From positions 62,001 to 126,000 of the forward strand of contig CANJUR010000003.1 of the NCBI GenBank assembly GCA_947477565.1: a stretch of DNA of 64,000 nucleotides, given 5' to 3'. The translations under genes were made by a program, and so were the position numbers. The stretch comes from Deltaproteobacteria bacterium (GTDB taxonomy: Bacteria; Myxococcota_A; Polyangia; Polyangiales; Ga0077539). This document shows positions 49,846-58,832 of the stretch, piece after piece. Below the pieces are notes generated by a model, which saw nothing but the letters and a program-made list of their open reading frames with translations, searched no databases and was not told the origin of the DNA. Every line of letters starts with the position of its first letter. Positions within the stretch are counted from its first letter, which is position 1.

Positions 49846-50478
49846 GTGCCGCGTCCGGTTACGAAGGAGCTCAGCCGACGGAGGCGCGAGCGGCTCGCGG
49901 AGCTGTTCGACGCACTGGGTGCGGTGCGTGGCGCGAAGCTCACCCAGCGGGCCTTCGCGTCCTCCATCGGACGAGAGCAGGGGACCATTGCGGCGATCCT
50001 TGGCGGGCATCGAGCCCTCGGGGGCGACGTGATGCTCGCGGTGGTGCAGGCGTACGGCCTGCCCGTGGACTACTTCGACTCGCCGGTGCAGCCCGATCCG
50101 CGGCCGTTTGCTCGCGCGGTGATCGGTGCGGTTCCAGACCTGGTCGGCGGGGGACGCCGTGCGGCTCCGACGAAGCCTCCGACCGTGCCTCCGATCGCCG
50201 CAAACATGGACGGCGACCCTTCACTCGAAGAAGCCCTCGAGGCGCTGCGCCCCGATCACGCGGTGACGGTGGCTCTGCGGGCGATCCAGCGTGCGGCGGG
50301 TGAGCGAACGACGTCCGAGTGGCTTCGCCTGGCGGTCGGCGCCCAGAGCGCCCACGAGAGGGGCACGCTGCTGGAGTGGTACGACCGCGCGCTCGCCACG
50401 CCGCGCCGCGCGGACCGCCCGGGTGTGCTCCGGCCCGTGGGATCGAGCCCGCGCGCCAAGGCATCCGAGCGCCCCTAA
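49846..50478 (+). CDS. XRE-family (helix-turn-helix) regulator
   Basis: The N-terminal ~75 residues form a λ-repressor-like helix-turn-helix (LTQRAFASSIGREQGTIAAI, LGGHRALGGD). A Pro-rich linker and a helical C-terminal part (LEEALEALRPDHAVTVALRA) follow. I prefer GTG 49846 because the TTG at 49810 lies inside the palindrome. It probably represses its own gene through the AGCAAT...ATTGCT site. The target downstream is unknown; the Cas4-like gene is 573 bp away. Confidence 0.75.
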   Translation: MPRPVTKELSRRRRERLAELFDALGAVRGAKLTQRAFASSIGREQGTIAAILGGHRALGGDVMLAVVQAYGLPVDYFDSPVQPDPRPFARAVIGAVPDLVGGGRRAAPTKPPTVPPIAANMDGDPSLEEALEALRPDHAVTVALRAIQRAAGERTTSEWLRLAVGAQSAHERGTLLEWYDRALATPRRADRPGVLRPVGSSPRAKASERP

Positions 50479-50550
50479 TGGACATATTCCGTCCGATCCC
50501 TAAACGGACAAATCCAACGAGATCTCGGGACCGATAGGCCAACTTAAAGT

Positions 50551-50567
50551 GTGACATATAATGTCAC
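50551..50567. promoter_or_regulatory. GTGACAT-N3-ATGTCAC palindrome containing TATAAT
   Basis: The 7-bp arms are perfect, and the centre is a consensus -10 box (50557-50562, + strand). No good -35 is present. A bound protein here would block that promoter. Confidence 0.5.
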
Positions 50568-50656
50568 GCATCGATGGTGTGGAACGGCGCGACAGGGTGG
50601 GGCGATCTAACCTGCTTTGCGTATGGACGAGCGAGCGAAGAGCGCAGCGCAGAGCA

Positions 50657-50691
50657 CCCCGGCGAACCGGGGGGTCTTCGTCCCGCGAAGA
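50657..50691 (+). ncRNA. two adjacent hairpins (candidate structured RNA)
   Basis: CCCCGG/CCGGGG with a CGAA loop is followed after 2 bp by TCTTCG/CGAAGA with a TCCCG loop. They lie ~90 bp after the TATAAT palindrome. A T-run terminator is not seen, so this is only a candidate. Confidence 0.3.
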
Positions 50692-50704
50692 AGTGAGCCC
50701 TTCA

Positions 50705-50716
50705 AGCAATATTGCT
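50705..50716. promoter_or_regulatory. AGCAATATTGCT palindrome (operator candidate, site 2)
   Basis: A perfect 12-bp palindrome in context ttcAAGCAATATTGCTgaa, matching site 1 apart from its central base. Confidence 0.6.
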
Positions 50717-51051
50717 GAAAGCTGCATTCACAGATCGATCTACGACGAGCGCTGGGTCGAGTCGGCGCAGTTGCGGGTGGTGGATCGCGAGGCGGCGTAG
50801 GCCCAGCAAACCTCACCATGCGAGCGGCGCGCTTCCTCGCTCGGCACGTCGATCTCGCCGCGGAAGCCGTTCAGGCCCTGGCGACGCGACATCAGCGGGT
50901 TCTGTGCGGTTTTGGCAAGAAATCCCGACTGCGAGCAGACCACCATGGCGGGCGAACCTTACCCACGAGGCGCGAATTTACAGGATAAGAGCGGAGGGTT
51001 GCGGGCACCCCGCGGGGCGATCGGGATACACTGCGAACGACCCCACCGCTG

Positions 51052-52158
51052 ATGAACCCTCCGCTGCTCGAGCTGCCCCACCTCCTTGAAATCGCCCACG
51101 CGCGGGCTTCGCTCGCGCCGCGCTTCTACGCGATCGTGTCGGCGCTCGGGTCCCCGCGGGCCGTCTGGGAGGTGCTCCACGGCGCCGGAGTGTTTCCCGA
51201 GCCCGTGGGGCGCTACTACGCCTCGCTACGGCGCTTCGGAGTGGAGACTACCCTCGACGCACTGTTTACCGCCGAGCGGCTGCCCGCGATCCGGCGGTTC
51301 GTAGAGGGACCTCGGACGGTCGGCCCTCCGCGGGTGTCCGTGAGCACCCTTGCGAATCAGTTCTATTGCGAGATGCAGGTGCATCTCGCGCGAACCAACA
51401 CGCTGCGCACCGAAAGCGCCGAGCTTGCTGCGGGCGCGGCCGGACACGCGGCCTTCGAGGCCGAGGCCGAGGAGATCAGCCAGGAAGAGATCAGCGAAGC
51501 CATCACCGCGGGTGAGCCGCTCGAGTTGGTCGAGATGCCCGTGACCGCGGAGATTCACGGCGTGCGCCTCGTCGGACGCGCCGATCGCATCCACCTCGAA
51601 GGCCGACGAGCCCGGCTCGTGCTGGAGTTCAAGTTCTCCGGCCGACGGGAGTTGTTTCCCTCGCACGTGGTGCAGGTCGAAGCGTACGGCCGGATGCTGG
51701 AGTCGATGGGTTTCCAGACTGATCGACTGCTGCACGGCGTGGCCGTGCTCCCGCGCGGTCGGCGAGTGAGCGACGCGCTGGCCCGAAAGATCGCAGAAGC
51801 GGCCTTCGAGGTGGCCCGCGCCGGTCTGAGCGCGACCGATGCACGACCGCCGAGCGGACTTCCCGACCCGCTCTCTGGCCTCACCGTACGGCGGGTCGAT
51901 GACGAGGCGTTCGGGCTGTGGGTGTTTCGCCACTCGAGGCCGCGCGTCGAACGCGACCTGCAATGGGCGACCTCGTACTGGACCGGAGCGCGCCCCCCGG
52001 AAGGGACGCAGGCTCGTGGGAAGTGCCGGGCATGTCCGTTCAATGCAGCGGAGTTGTGCGGGGTATCGAAGGCGCCGCCGGACGGCCGCTACGCAGTGCG
52101 ACGGACGCTGGGACGGTTTGGGGTGACCCACGTCGTCCAGCCAGCGTCGCGACGCTAG
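51052..52158 (+). CDS. Cas4/RecB-like PD-(D/E)XK nuclease with Fe-S cluster cysteines
   Basis: The 368-residue protein has RecB-type nuclease motifs in order: AGHAAFE (His), GRADRI (Asp), LVLEFKFS (ExK) and VQVEAYGRML (QxxxY). One upstream Cys (FYCEM) and three C-terminal ones (CRACPFNAAELC) could hold a [4Fe-4S] cluster as in Cas4 and AddB. It would be a DNA exonuclease. The N-terminal ~100 residues are extra. No CRISPR array or cas genes are near, so a housekeeping DNA-processing role is more likely. It converges on fabH with a 7-bp gap. Confidence 0.85.
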   Translation: MNPPLLELPHLLEIAHARASLAPRFYAIVSALGSPRAVWEVLHGAGVFPEPVGRYYASLRRFGVETTLDALFTAERLPAIRRFVEGPRTVGPPRVSVSTLANQFYCEMQVHLARTNTLRTESAELAAGAAGHAAFEAEAEEISQEEISEAITAGEPLELVEMPVTAEIHGVRLVGRADRIHLEGRRARLVLEFKFSGRRELFPSHVVQVEAYGRMLESMGFQTDRLLHGVAVLPRGRRVSDALARKIAEAAFEVARAGLSATDARPPSGLPDPLSGLTVRRVDDEAFGLWVFRHSRPRVERDLQWATSYWTGARPPEGTQARGKCRACPFNAAELCGVSKAPPDGRYAVRRTLGRFGVTHVVQPASRR

Positions 52159-52165
52159 CGACGGA

Positions 52166-53167
52166 TCAGAGACGCAAAAGACCAGCGCCCCACGTGTAGC
52201 CGCTGCCAAAGGCGGCGAACAGAATCAGTGAGCCCGGCCCAGCGCGACCCGCGATGAGCGCCTCGGAGAGCGACAGCGGAATCGACGCAGCGGTGGTGTT
52301 GCCGTAGCGATCGATGGTCGTGACGACCTTGTCCATCGGGATGTCGAGCTTTCTCGCGACGAGTTCGTTGATGCGCAGGTTGGCCTGGTGAGGCACGAAA
52401 AGATCAAGGTCCGCCGTGGTCTTACCCGCCTCTGCGAGCACCGCGCGCGACGCCTCGGGCATCTTCTCCGTGGCCCAACGAAACACCTGCTTGCCGTTCA
52501 TGCGGGTGTACTGGCGGCGCTCGTCGAGCATCGCGTGCGTGATGCGCTCCGGTGAGCGGCCGGAGGAGGGGGCTTCGATCCAGAGGTCGGTGGCACCGCG
52601 CCCGTCGGCGCCGAGGGTCAGGCTCAACAGACCGCGGCCCTCCTCCTCGGTCGGACCGAGGACGACCGCGCCCGCGCCGTCCCCGAACAGCACCGTCACG
52701 TCTCGGCCCGCGTCGGTGAAATCGAGGCCGGTGGAGTGAACCTCGGCGCCGACCAGGAGCACCCGGCGGTAGACGCCCGCGCGAATCCACGCGTCGGCGA
52801 TGGAGAGCCCGTAGAGGAAGCCCGAACACTGGTTGCGGATGTCGAGCGCGGGGATGCCCGGCAGCCCAAGCTTCGCCTGGAGAAAGCAGCCATTTCCAGG
52901 GAAGAACGCGTCCGGAGAGAGCGTCGCGAAGATGATCGCGTCGATCTCCGAGAGGGCCACGCCGGCGTTTTCACACGCCATCTTGCAGGCCGGCACCGCG
53001 AGGTCGCTCGAAAACACCCCGTCGCCCTCAATGTAGCGGCGCTCGCGGATGCCTGAGCGCTGGACGATCCACTCGTCGCTCGTGTTGAACAACTTGGCGA
53101 GGTCGTCGTTGGTAACAACCTTCGACGGAACATAGTGACCGACACCCAGGATTGCACTTCGACGCAT
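52166..53167 (-). CDS. fabH: 3-oxoacyl-ACP synthase III
   Basis: From ATG 53167 (MRRSAILGVGHYVPSKVV) the enzyme has 333 residues. The catalytic triad is visible: Cys in RNQCSGFLYGL, His in VPHQANLRI, and Asn in RYGNTTAAS. It starts fatty acid synthesis by condensing acetyl-CoA with malonyl-ACP. It stands apart from other fab genes and lies 38 bp after sbcC, so it may share that transcript. Confidence 0.93.
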   Translation of the reverse strand: MRRSAILGVGHYVPSKVVTNDDLAKLFNTSDEWIVQRSGIRERRYIEGDGVFSSDLAVPACKMACENAGVALSEIDAIIFATLSPDAFFPGNGCFLQAKLGLPGIPALDIRNQCSGFLYGLSIADAWIRAGVYRRVLLVGAEVHSTGLDFTDAGRDVTVLFGDGAGAVVLGPTEEEGRGLLSLTLGADGRGATDLWIEAPSSGRSPERITHAMLDERRQYTRMNGKQVFRWATEKMPEASRAVLAEAGKTTADLDLFVPHQANLRINELVARKLDIPMDKVVTTIDRYGNTTAASIPLSLSEALIAGRAGPGSLILFAAFGSGYTWGAGLLRL

Positions 53168-53205
53168 GCCCAGCGGTCTGCTCGACGACGAGCAATCCGT
53201 CAACG

Positions 53206-56200
53206 TCAACGGTCGATGGCGCGATGACGCAGCGAGCAGCGGGTGAACGAGCCGTGGTCGCCGCGCAGCACCTCGAGTCGCGCCGGAATGCGCTTTCGCA
53301 GCTCTGGAACGTGCGAGATGACACCCACCATGCGGGCATGCTGCGGAAGGCGTTCGAGAAGCTCGATCGCACGCTCGACGGTGTCTTCGTCGAGTGCGCC
53401 GAAGCCCTCATCGACAAAGAGCGACTCGACACGGATGCCGCCCGCCCAGGCCTGGAGCACCTCGCCGAGACCGAGGGCCATCGCGAGCGAGGCCTGGAAT
53501 ACCTCGCCCCCGGAGAGGCTCGCCGCAGGGCGCGGAGCGCCGCCGACGTAGGCGTCATCGACCACCAGATCGAACTCCCGGCCGGTCTGCGCCCTCTCCT
53601 GACGACGTAAGCGAAAGCGGCCGTCGCTCATCGCCTCGAGGCCGGTGCTGGCGCTCGCAACAACACGGTCAAACAAGTCGAGCAGGACGTACCGGCTCAG
53701 TCGAACGCGGCTGGGTCCCTTGCCGTTGGCGATCTCCGACACGCGGCGCACCTGCTGGCTACGCGACTCGGCGACACCGCGGGCCGCCGCGGCTGCCACC
53801 AAAGCGTGGCGCTGCTGATTCATCAAGGCGATGGAGGACTCGACGACACCGAGCGCCCGCTGCATCGACGCCATCCGGGCGCGATGCTCGTCTTCGGCGC
53901 CGATCTCGAGTGGGTCCACGGGCTCGTCCGCCCCGAGCGACGCCAGCGCCTCCTGATGCGTGGCCTCGGCGTGAGCGCGCGACGCCAGCGATTCGGCCAA
54001 GCGCTGGCGTTCGATCGCAGACAGCACCGCGGGCGCGATCGCCGCCTCATCGGAAATTCCTCCCTCCTCCATCGCAAGCGCAAGGCCCGCCGCGCCCTCC
54101 ACGTGAAGCGCCGCCGCGCGCTCGACCTCCGCCCACAGCGTCGGCAGCGCTCCGCCCGCCATCGCAACCGCCTGGGCGATATCCTCGCGGAGCACTCGAG
54201 CCCGCCGGAGCGAGTCCTGCTGGTGTGCGAGGTCATCCTCCAGGGCCCGCAGCGCGCCGACAATCGCCGCAGGACTCATACCAAGCTCTGTAAAAACAAG
54301 GCGTCGCTGCGTGATGTCTTCCACCATCGCCGCGACGCGCGCGCGCACGCCGCCAAGCGCCGTCTGATCCGGGCCGAGGGAAGCGCGCAGGAGGTCTGCG
54401 GTGGCCGCGACGTTGGCCCGCGACCGACGTCCCGTGTCGAGGTCGAGCCGCCGCCGACGCAGCGCCGCCAGCGCGTCCTTTCCGGCCTTCACCTCGCGGG
54501 AGAGGTCCTCCTCATCGATCGCCTCCGCCGTGCCGTGAGAACGCAACGCCGCCTCCGCTTCTTCGATGCGAATCTGGAGCGCAAACACCTCGCGTTGCGC
54601 CTGGGTGTGCGCCGCGGTCACGCGCGCCAAAACCGCTCCATCCACCGTCATTTCATGCGTCGCCGGGCCCTCCCGGGGCGTCGGGTGTTCCGCTGCACCA
54701 CAGACCGGACACGCCTCGCCATGCACCAGGGTCGCAGCGAGCTGCGCAGCCAACTCCTGCCTCGAGGACGCCTCCGCGCGCGCCTGCTTGTCAGTAAGTT
54801 CGCGCCAGGCCTCCTCAGCGTCGCGCTCGATCGCGAGGGCGTCGCGACGCGCCCGCTGGAGGCCACGGAGAGCATCCTCGCGCGACCGCCGCTCCAGGGC
54901 CCGCTGCTGCCGCGCCGAAAGGTTGTCCACACGCGATCGCAGCACGGGCTCCTCCGCCAGGGCTGTCTCGTGCGCGACGATGGTCGCGTCCAGCGCGGCG
55001 ACCGTGCGCGTCGCGTCCGTCAGCGCTTGTTCCCGTGCGGCCAGCGCCACAGTCATTCGATCGGCTTCGGCGGCGCGCTCGGCGGTCTCGTGCTCCAGCA
55101 CTGCGAGCCGCTCGGCCTCGTCGAGCATCCCGCGCAATGCGACCGCGCGAGCCATCGACGAGCGCAGCGTGGCCTCCGTCGCCTCAAAGTGAGCCGGCGT
55201 CAGCACCGGATCGGCCAGCGCGATCGAGAGGCGTTGATGCTCCGCCAGGGCCAGATCGTGCTGCTCACGGCGCTTGCGCAACCCGGATTCCTGTTCGCGC
55301 AGTCGGGTCAGTCGCTCGAGGCACCGCGCGGCGACCTCATCCCGCTCGAGGCGCGCGGCAGAGATCGCCGCGAAGTCCGCCTGGCCTGCGAGTTCATAGA
55401 GCGCGGCCCGGTGGACGCTGCGCTGAGCGTTGCGCCGGGTGACCTCCGCAGCGACGGCGTTGGCGGCGATGACTGTTTCCATCGCCGTGAGGGTCGCGGC
55501 GAGGGCGTCCTCGGTCTCCGCGTAGCGCAGGCGGGACTCGGTGCTTTTCGCGTCGAGGTCTGCGAGGTCCATCGCGCCGACGCTCTCGAGAAGCGTCCGC
55601 AGCACGCTGTCGGCCTTCTCCACATCACCGCGCGCGGATACGTCCATCGTCCGGAGAGCTTCCTCGATGAGGGCGTACCGGGACGTGCCGAAGAGGTGTT
55701 CGAGAAGCCGCTCGCGACGCTCAGCGGGCGCCAGCAGCAGGTCACGGAATTCTCCCTGTGGCAGAACGATCACCCGGGAGAACTGCTCGTGCGGGAGGTG
55801 CAGCAAGCGAACAACCTCGCGAGAGACATCCTTGATGCCCCCGACGGCCTGGAAATTCGGGTCACCGGCGAGGCACTGCAGCGAGGCTGTGGAGCGGCCG
55901 CGGGTGACCGTACCGCGGCGCGACGTCCGCTCGGGCTCGAGCGAGCGGCTCACCCGATAACGCCGATCGCCCAGGGAGAAATCGAGCGTCACCACGGTCG
56001 GAGCGTCCGGCGGAGCAGCGACGTTGCGCAGCATCTCGTCCGTCGCGCGATCGCCAAGACCTTTGCCGTAGAGGGCCCAGGACATCGCGTCGAGAAGCGT
56101 ACTTTTGCCCGCCCCGGTGTCGCCGTGCACGAGGAAGAGCCCCGCGTCGTGGAAGGGCTCCAGGTCGATGGTGTGCTGCGTGTACGGGCCGAAGTGCTGG

Positions 56201-56223
56201 AGAGTGAGAGAGTGCGGCCTCAT
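53206..56223 (-). CDS. sbcC: exonuclease SbcC (SMC-like ATPase)
   Basis: The 1005-residue protein has Walker A (VHGDTGAGKSTLLDAMSWAL), long coiled coils, a zinc hook (ACPVCGAAEHP) near the middle, the ABC signature LSGGEVFQASLAMALG, and Walker B (LFVDEGFGALDED). With SbcD it forms an Mre11-Rad50-type nuclease that cuts hairpins and DNA ends. It overlaps sbcD by 4 bp. Confidence 0.95.
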   Translation of the reverse strand: MRPHSLTLQHFGPYTQHTIDLEPFHDAGLFLVHGDTGAGKSTLLDAMSWALYGKGLGDRATDEMLRNVAAPPDAPTVVTLDFSLGDRRYRVSRSLEPERTSRRGTVTRGRSTASLQCLAGDPNFQAVGGIKDVSREVVRLLHLPHEQFSRVIVLPQGEFRDLLLAPAERRERLLEHLFGTSRYALIEEALRTMDVSARGDVEKADSVLRTLLESVGAMDLADLDAKSTESRLRYAETEDALAATLTAMETVIAANAVAAEVTRRNAQRSVHRAALYELAGQADFAAISAARLERDEVAARCLERLTRLREQESGLRKRREQHDLALAEHQRLSIALADPVLTPAHFEATEATLRSSMARAVALRGMLDEAERLAVLEHETAERAAEADRMTVALAAREQALTDATRTVAALDATIVAHETALAEEPVLRSRVDNLSARQQRALERRSREDALRGLQRARRDALAIERDAEEAWRELTDKQARAEASSRQELAAQLAATLVHGEACPVCGAAEHPTPREGPATHEMTVDGAVLARVTAAHTQAQREVFALQIRIEEAEAALRSHGTAEAIDEEDLSREVKAGKDALAALRRRRLDLDTGRRSRANVAATADLLRASLGPDQTALGGVRARVAAMVEDITQRRLVFTELGMSPAAIVGALRALEDDLAHQQDSLRRARVLREDIAQAVAMAGGALPTLWAEVERAAALHVEGAAGLALAMEEGGISDEAAIAPAVLSAIERQRLAESLASRAHAEATHQEALASLGADEPVDPLEIGAEDEHRARMASMQRALGVVESSIALMNQQRHALVAAAAARGVAESRSQQVRRVSEIANGKGPSRVRLSRYVLLDLFDRVVASASTGLEAMSDGRFRLRRQERAQTGREFDLVVDDAYVGGAPRPAASLSGGEVFQASLAMALGLGEVLQAWAGGIRVESLFVDEGFGALDEDTVERAIELLERLPQHARMVGVISHVPELRKRIPARLEVLRGDHGSFTRCSLRHRAIDR

Positions 56224-57404
56224 GGGGTCTCCGCGGTGCTGACGAGGGCCTCGCGAAACACCGCGCGGTCTTCCTGCGTCGGGGCGCCCGGCCCGTGAAG
56301 GCGAAAGAAATCATCGAAGACCTCCGCGGGACCGCGGCGCTCGTCGGGGATCGCGGCGACCACCGCCAGCGGATCGCGCTCCATCCTGGTTTGCCGGAAT
56401 TCCAGCAGGTGCGGAAACCTCGCGCGCAGCCGCTCCATCGCCTGCGGCGGCATCGGGTGGTCTGTCACCACAGCCTGGACATACCTGGAGGTGTATTCTT
56501 CCAGCGCGGGGTCGCGGAGCAGCGTTTCGAGGTCGCCGTGAATGCGCGCGAGGTCGCGACGCGGGTGCAGCGCCTCCTCCTCGAGGGCGCAGCGGCCGTC
56601 GGCGTCGAGGGTCACCACGGAGAGCGTCCGCGGGTCGTCGCTCTCCTCGAACGCATACCGGAGCAGCGATCCCGAGTACCGCACGCGGCGATCGTCGCCG
56701 ACCCACTGCGGGCGGTGGAGGTGGCCAAGAGCGACGTAAGAGAAGCCATCGAAGTGCGTCACAGGGACGGCGCCGGACCCACCCAGGTACAGCGCCCGCT
56801 CGGAGCGCGGAGACTCCTGCGGGACGGCGACACCCCGGACGAAGCCATGCGCCATGACGACGCTCCGTCGCACCCCACTGCGGACGCGATGCAGGTGCGC
56901 GGGCGCGAGCAGTGCCTCGATGGTCTCCGCGTGCGTGAGGGTGCCGCCGGTCACCGCGACTTCGACGCCCGGCCGCGCGAACATCGCCGCCGCGGCCTCA
57001 GGTTCAACATACGGGATCGGGTAAAATGTCACCTCGCCGTGTCGGTCTTCCAGAGTGACCGGATGGAAGGGCCCGTCGGCGCGCCCCCGCAGGTGCAGGT
57101 CGCCCTGCGCGAAGAGCCACGCGCCGAAGCCGAGGTGCTCTCCGCTATCGTGATTGCCCGCGATGGCGATGACTGGAATTTCGAGGCTCCGGTGCACTTC
57201 TTGTAGGAAATCGTCGAGCAAACGGACGGCTTCGCGCCCCGGGAGCGCCCGATCATAGAGGTCGCCCGCCAGCACCAGGACGTCGGCTTCCGCGGCGCGC
57301 ACACGGCCGACCACCTGTTCGAGAATGTGCCGCTGGTCGTCGATAAGCGAGAGTCCATGGAAGACCCTCCCGATGTGGAGGTCGGCGAGGTGGGCGATGC
57401 GCAT
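56220..57404 (-). CDS. sbcD: exonuclease SbcD (Mre11-like)
   Basis: The 394-residue metallophosphoesterase has HLADLHIGRV, VLAGDLYDRALPG and AIAGNHDSGEHL, the phosphoesterase motifs of SbcD/Mre11. A GHLHRP motif closes the site. It is the first gene of the sbcD-sbcC operon and starts 125 bp from the divergent J-domain gene. Confidence 0.95.
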   Translation of the reverse strand: MRIAHLADLHIGRVFHGLSLIDDQRHILEQVVGRVRAAEADVLVLAGDLYDRALPGREAVRLLDDFLQEVHRSLEIPVIAIAGNHDSGEHLGFGAWLFAQGDLHLRGRADGPFHPVTLEDRHGEVTFYPIPYVEPEAAAAMFARPGVEVAVTGGTLTHAETIEALLAPAHLHRVRSGVRRSVVMAHGFVRGVAVPQESPRSERALYLGGSGAVPVTHFDGFSYVALGHLHRPQWVGDDRRVRYSGSLLRYAFEESDDPRTLSVVTLDADGRCALEEEALHPRRDLARIHGDLETLLRDPALEEYTSRYVQAVVTDHPMPPQAMERLRARFPHLLEFRQTRMERDPLAVVAAIPDERRGPAEVFDDFFRLHGPGAPTQEDRAVFREALVSTAETP

Positions 57405-57529
57405 CCACTACGTTGTACCGCCATCGGTGCCTGGAAGCGCCGACGCCGGTGCAGTCAGCGAAAGGTTCGGCTATCGTCCGCGCGATTTCGCGTTCAACGG
57501 CGGAGTCGGACTGAAGTTGAAAGAGGTTT

Positions 57530-58798
57530 ATGAGCGACGCCGATGATCTGGTCGAGCTGAGCCACGAAGAGCGTCGAACCATCGACGCGATCTACGAACG
57601 TCGAATGACATCGACGCACTACGAAATCCTCGGAGTGCCACGCGATGCCGAGCGCAAGGTGATTCGCGATGCCTACTTCGCGCTCTCCAAACGCTTTCAT
57701 CCCGATGTGTTCTTCAACCGCTCGCTTGGCTCGTATCGCGTCCGTGTCGACGAGCTCTTTCAAGTCTTCACCCGCGCCTATGACGTGCTCGGCAACGCCA
57801 GGCACCGCGCTGGCTACGACCTGCACATCGCTACGCTGGAGAGCCCATCGCAACCGCCGCCGGCGGTGGTCCCGGAGGTCACGGGCATCGTGTCCGCCGC
57901 TCGCACCGCCGCCCGCGCCGCAACCCCGGAGCCTCCGCGTCCGAGCGTAGCGGCGCTGCCGCCTCCTGGGCACACGATCCCGCGGCCGGTGATGCCGCCG
58001 ATCGGCAGCGCGGTCTTGCCGACGGCTCACGTTCCGGCACCGTCTCAGGCCCAGCCGAAGGTCACCCCGCCGCCGATGCAGCCGCTCGACCCGGACGTCC
58101 TCCGACGGGCGCGCGAGGCGATGACGAGGCGGCTCAACTCCGCGGTGCCTCAACGGCCGTCGGCCACACCCTCGCGGGCGAATTCGACGCCGATCGGCAT
58201 GCCGCCGGCCTCGCAATCGTTTGATCAGATTCCACGCGTGGCGGAGCGCGGTCCCACGATCCAGCAGCTCGTCGATATGGCCGAGGATGCGCAGCACAAA
58301 GGAGACTTCGCCGCAGCGACCGAGACGCTAAAGCAGGCGGTCTCGATCAGCCGGGACGACGAGTCGATTCGTCTCCGCTACGAGGCCGTGCGAAAGCTGT
58401 TCGTAACCCAGCAGGTCGATGGTCACATCGCCGCGGCGCGGGATGCGATGCGAGACGGTCAGCCGTTGGTGGCCGCGAAGCACTGGGAACAGGCCGCCGA
58501 GGGACGTCCGGCGGATTCGCAGTTGTCGCTCAACGCTGCGGAGGTGCTCTCGAAGCACAGCAAGGAGTTCAAACGGGCCACGGATCTCGCACAACGCGTA
58601 CTGATGAGCGATCCCAACAACGTGAAGGCGCACGTGATCCTTGCGGGGATCTTCATCAAGGCCGGTCTCAAGGCCAGTGCGTATGCGTCGATCCAGACGA
58701 TCGTCCGCATCGCCCCGGACTCACCCGCGCTGAAAGAACTCCGCGAGAAGCTCGGGCCGTACACGCTCGCGGAGAAGGTGGGTCTGCGTAGTCGTTGA
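57530..58798 (+). CDS. J-domain/TPR protein
   Basis: The 422-residue protein starts with a DnaJ J-domain (about 25-105; HYEILGVPRDAERKVIRDAY, HPD in KRFHPDVFF). A long Pro-rich linker and a TPR-like helical C-terminus follow. It has no zinc-finger domain, so it is not DnaJ itself. It would direct Hsp70 to a partner, perhaps the pilus motor encoded next (34 bp downstream) or an envelope assembly. Ribosome site aagagg precedes the ATG. Confidence 0.85.
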   Translation: MSDADDLVELSHEERRTIDAIYERRMTSTHYEILGVPRDAERKVIRDAYFALSKRFHPDVFFNRSLGSYRVRVDELFQVFTRAYDVLGNARHRAGYDLHIATLESPSQPPPAVVPEVTGIVSAARTAARAATPEPPRPSVAALPPPGHTIPRPVMPPIGSAVLPTAHVPAPSQAQPKVTPPPMQPLDPDVLRRAREAMTRRLNSAVPQRPSATPSRANSTPIGMPPASQSFDQIPRVAERGPTIQQLVDMAEDAQHKGDFAAATETLKQAVSISRDDESIRLRYEAVRKLFVTQQVDGHIAAARDAMRDGQPLVAAKHWEQAAEGRPADSQLSLNAAEVLSKHSKEFKRATDLAQRVLMSDPNNVKAHVILAGIFIKAGLKASAYASIQTIVRIAPDSPALKELREKLGPYTLAEKVGLRSR

Positions 58799-58832
58799 AG
58801 CCGCGTGACGAAACGGGCATCGTCGGGGGACG

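Larger units (their letters stand above)
50479..51051. other. 573-bp intergenic region with three palindromes and paired hairpins
   Basis: No gene is supported here. It holds GTGACAT-ATA-ATGTCAC (50551-50567) with a perfect TATAAT inside, two back-to-back hairpins (50657-50672 CCCCGG-CGAA-CCGGGG; 50675-50691 TCTTCG-N5-CGAAGA), and AGCAATATTGCT (50705-50716). The rest, 50720-51051, shows nothing recognised. Confidence 0.6.

Noticed and set aside
50561-50800. 79-codon plus-strand ORF
   Set aside because: It begins inside the TATAAT palindrome and has no ribosome site or known domain.
51052-52158. True CRISPR Cas4
   Set aside because: No array or cas1/cas2 genes nearby; only the nuclease fold is shared.
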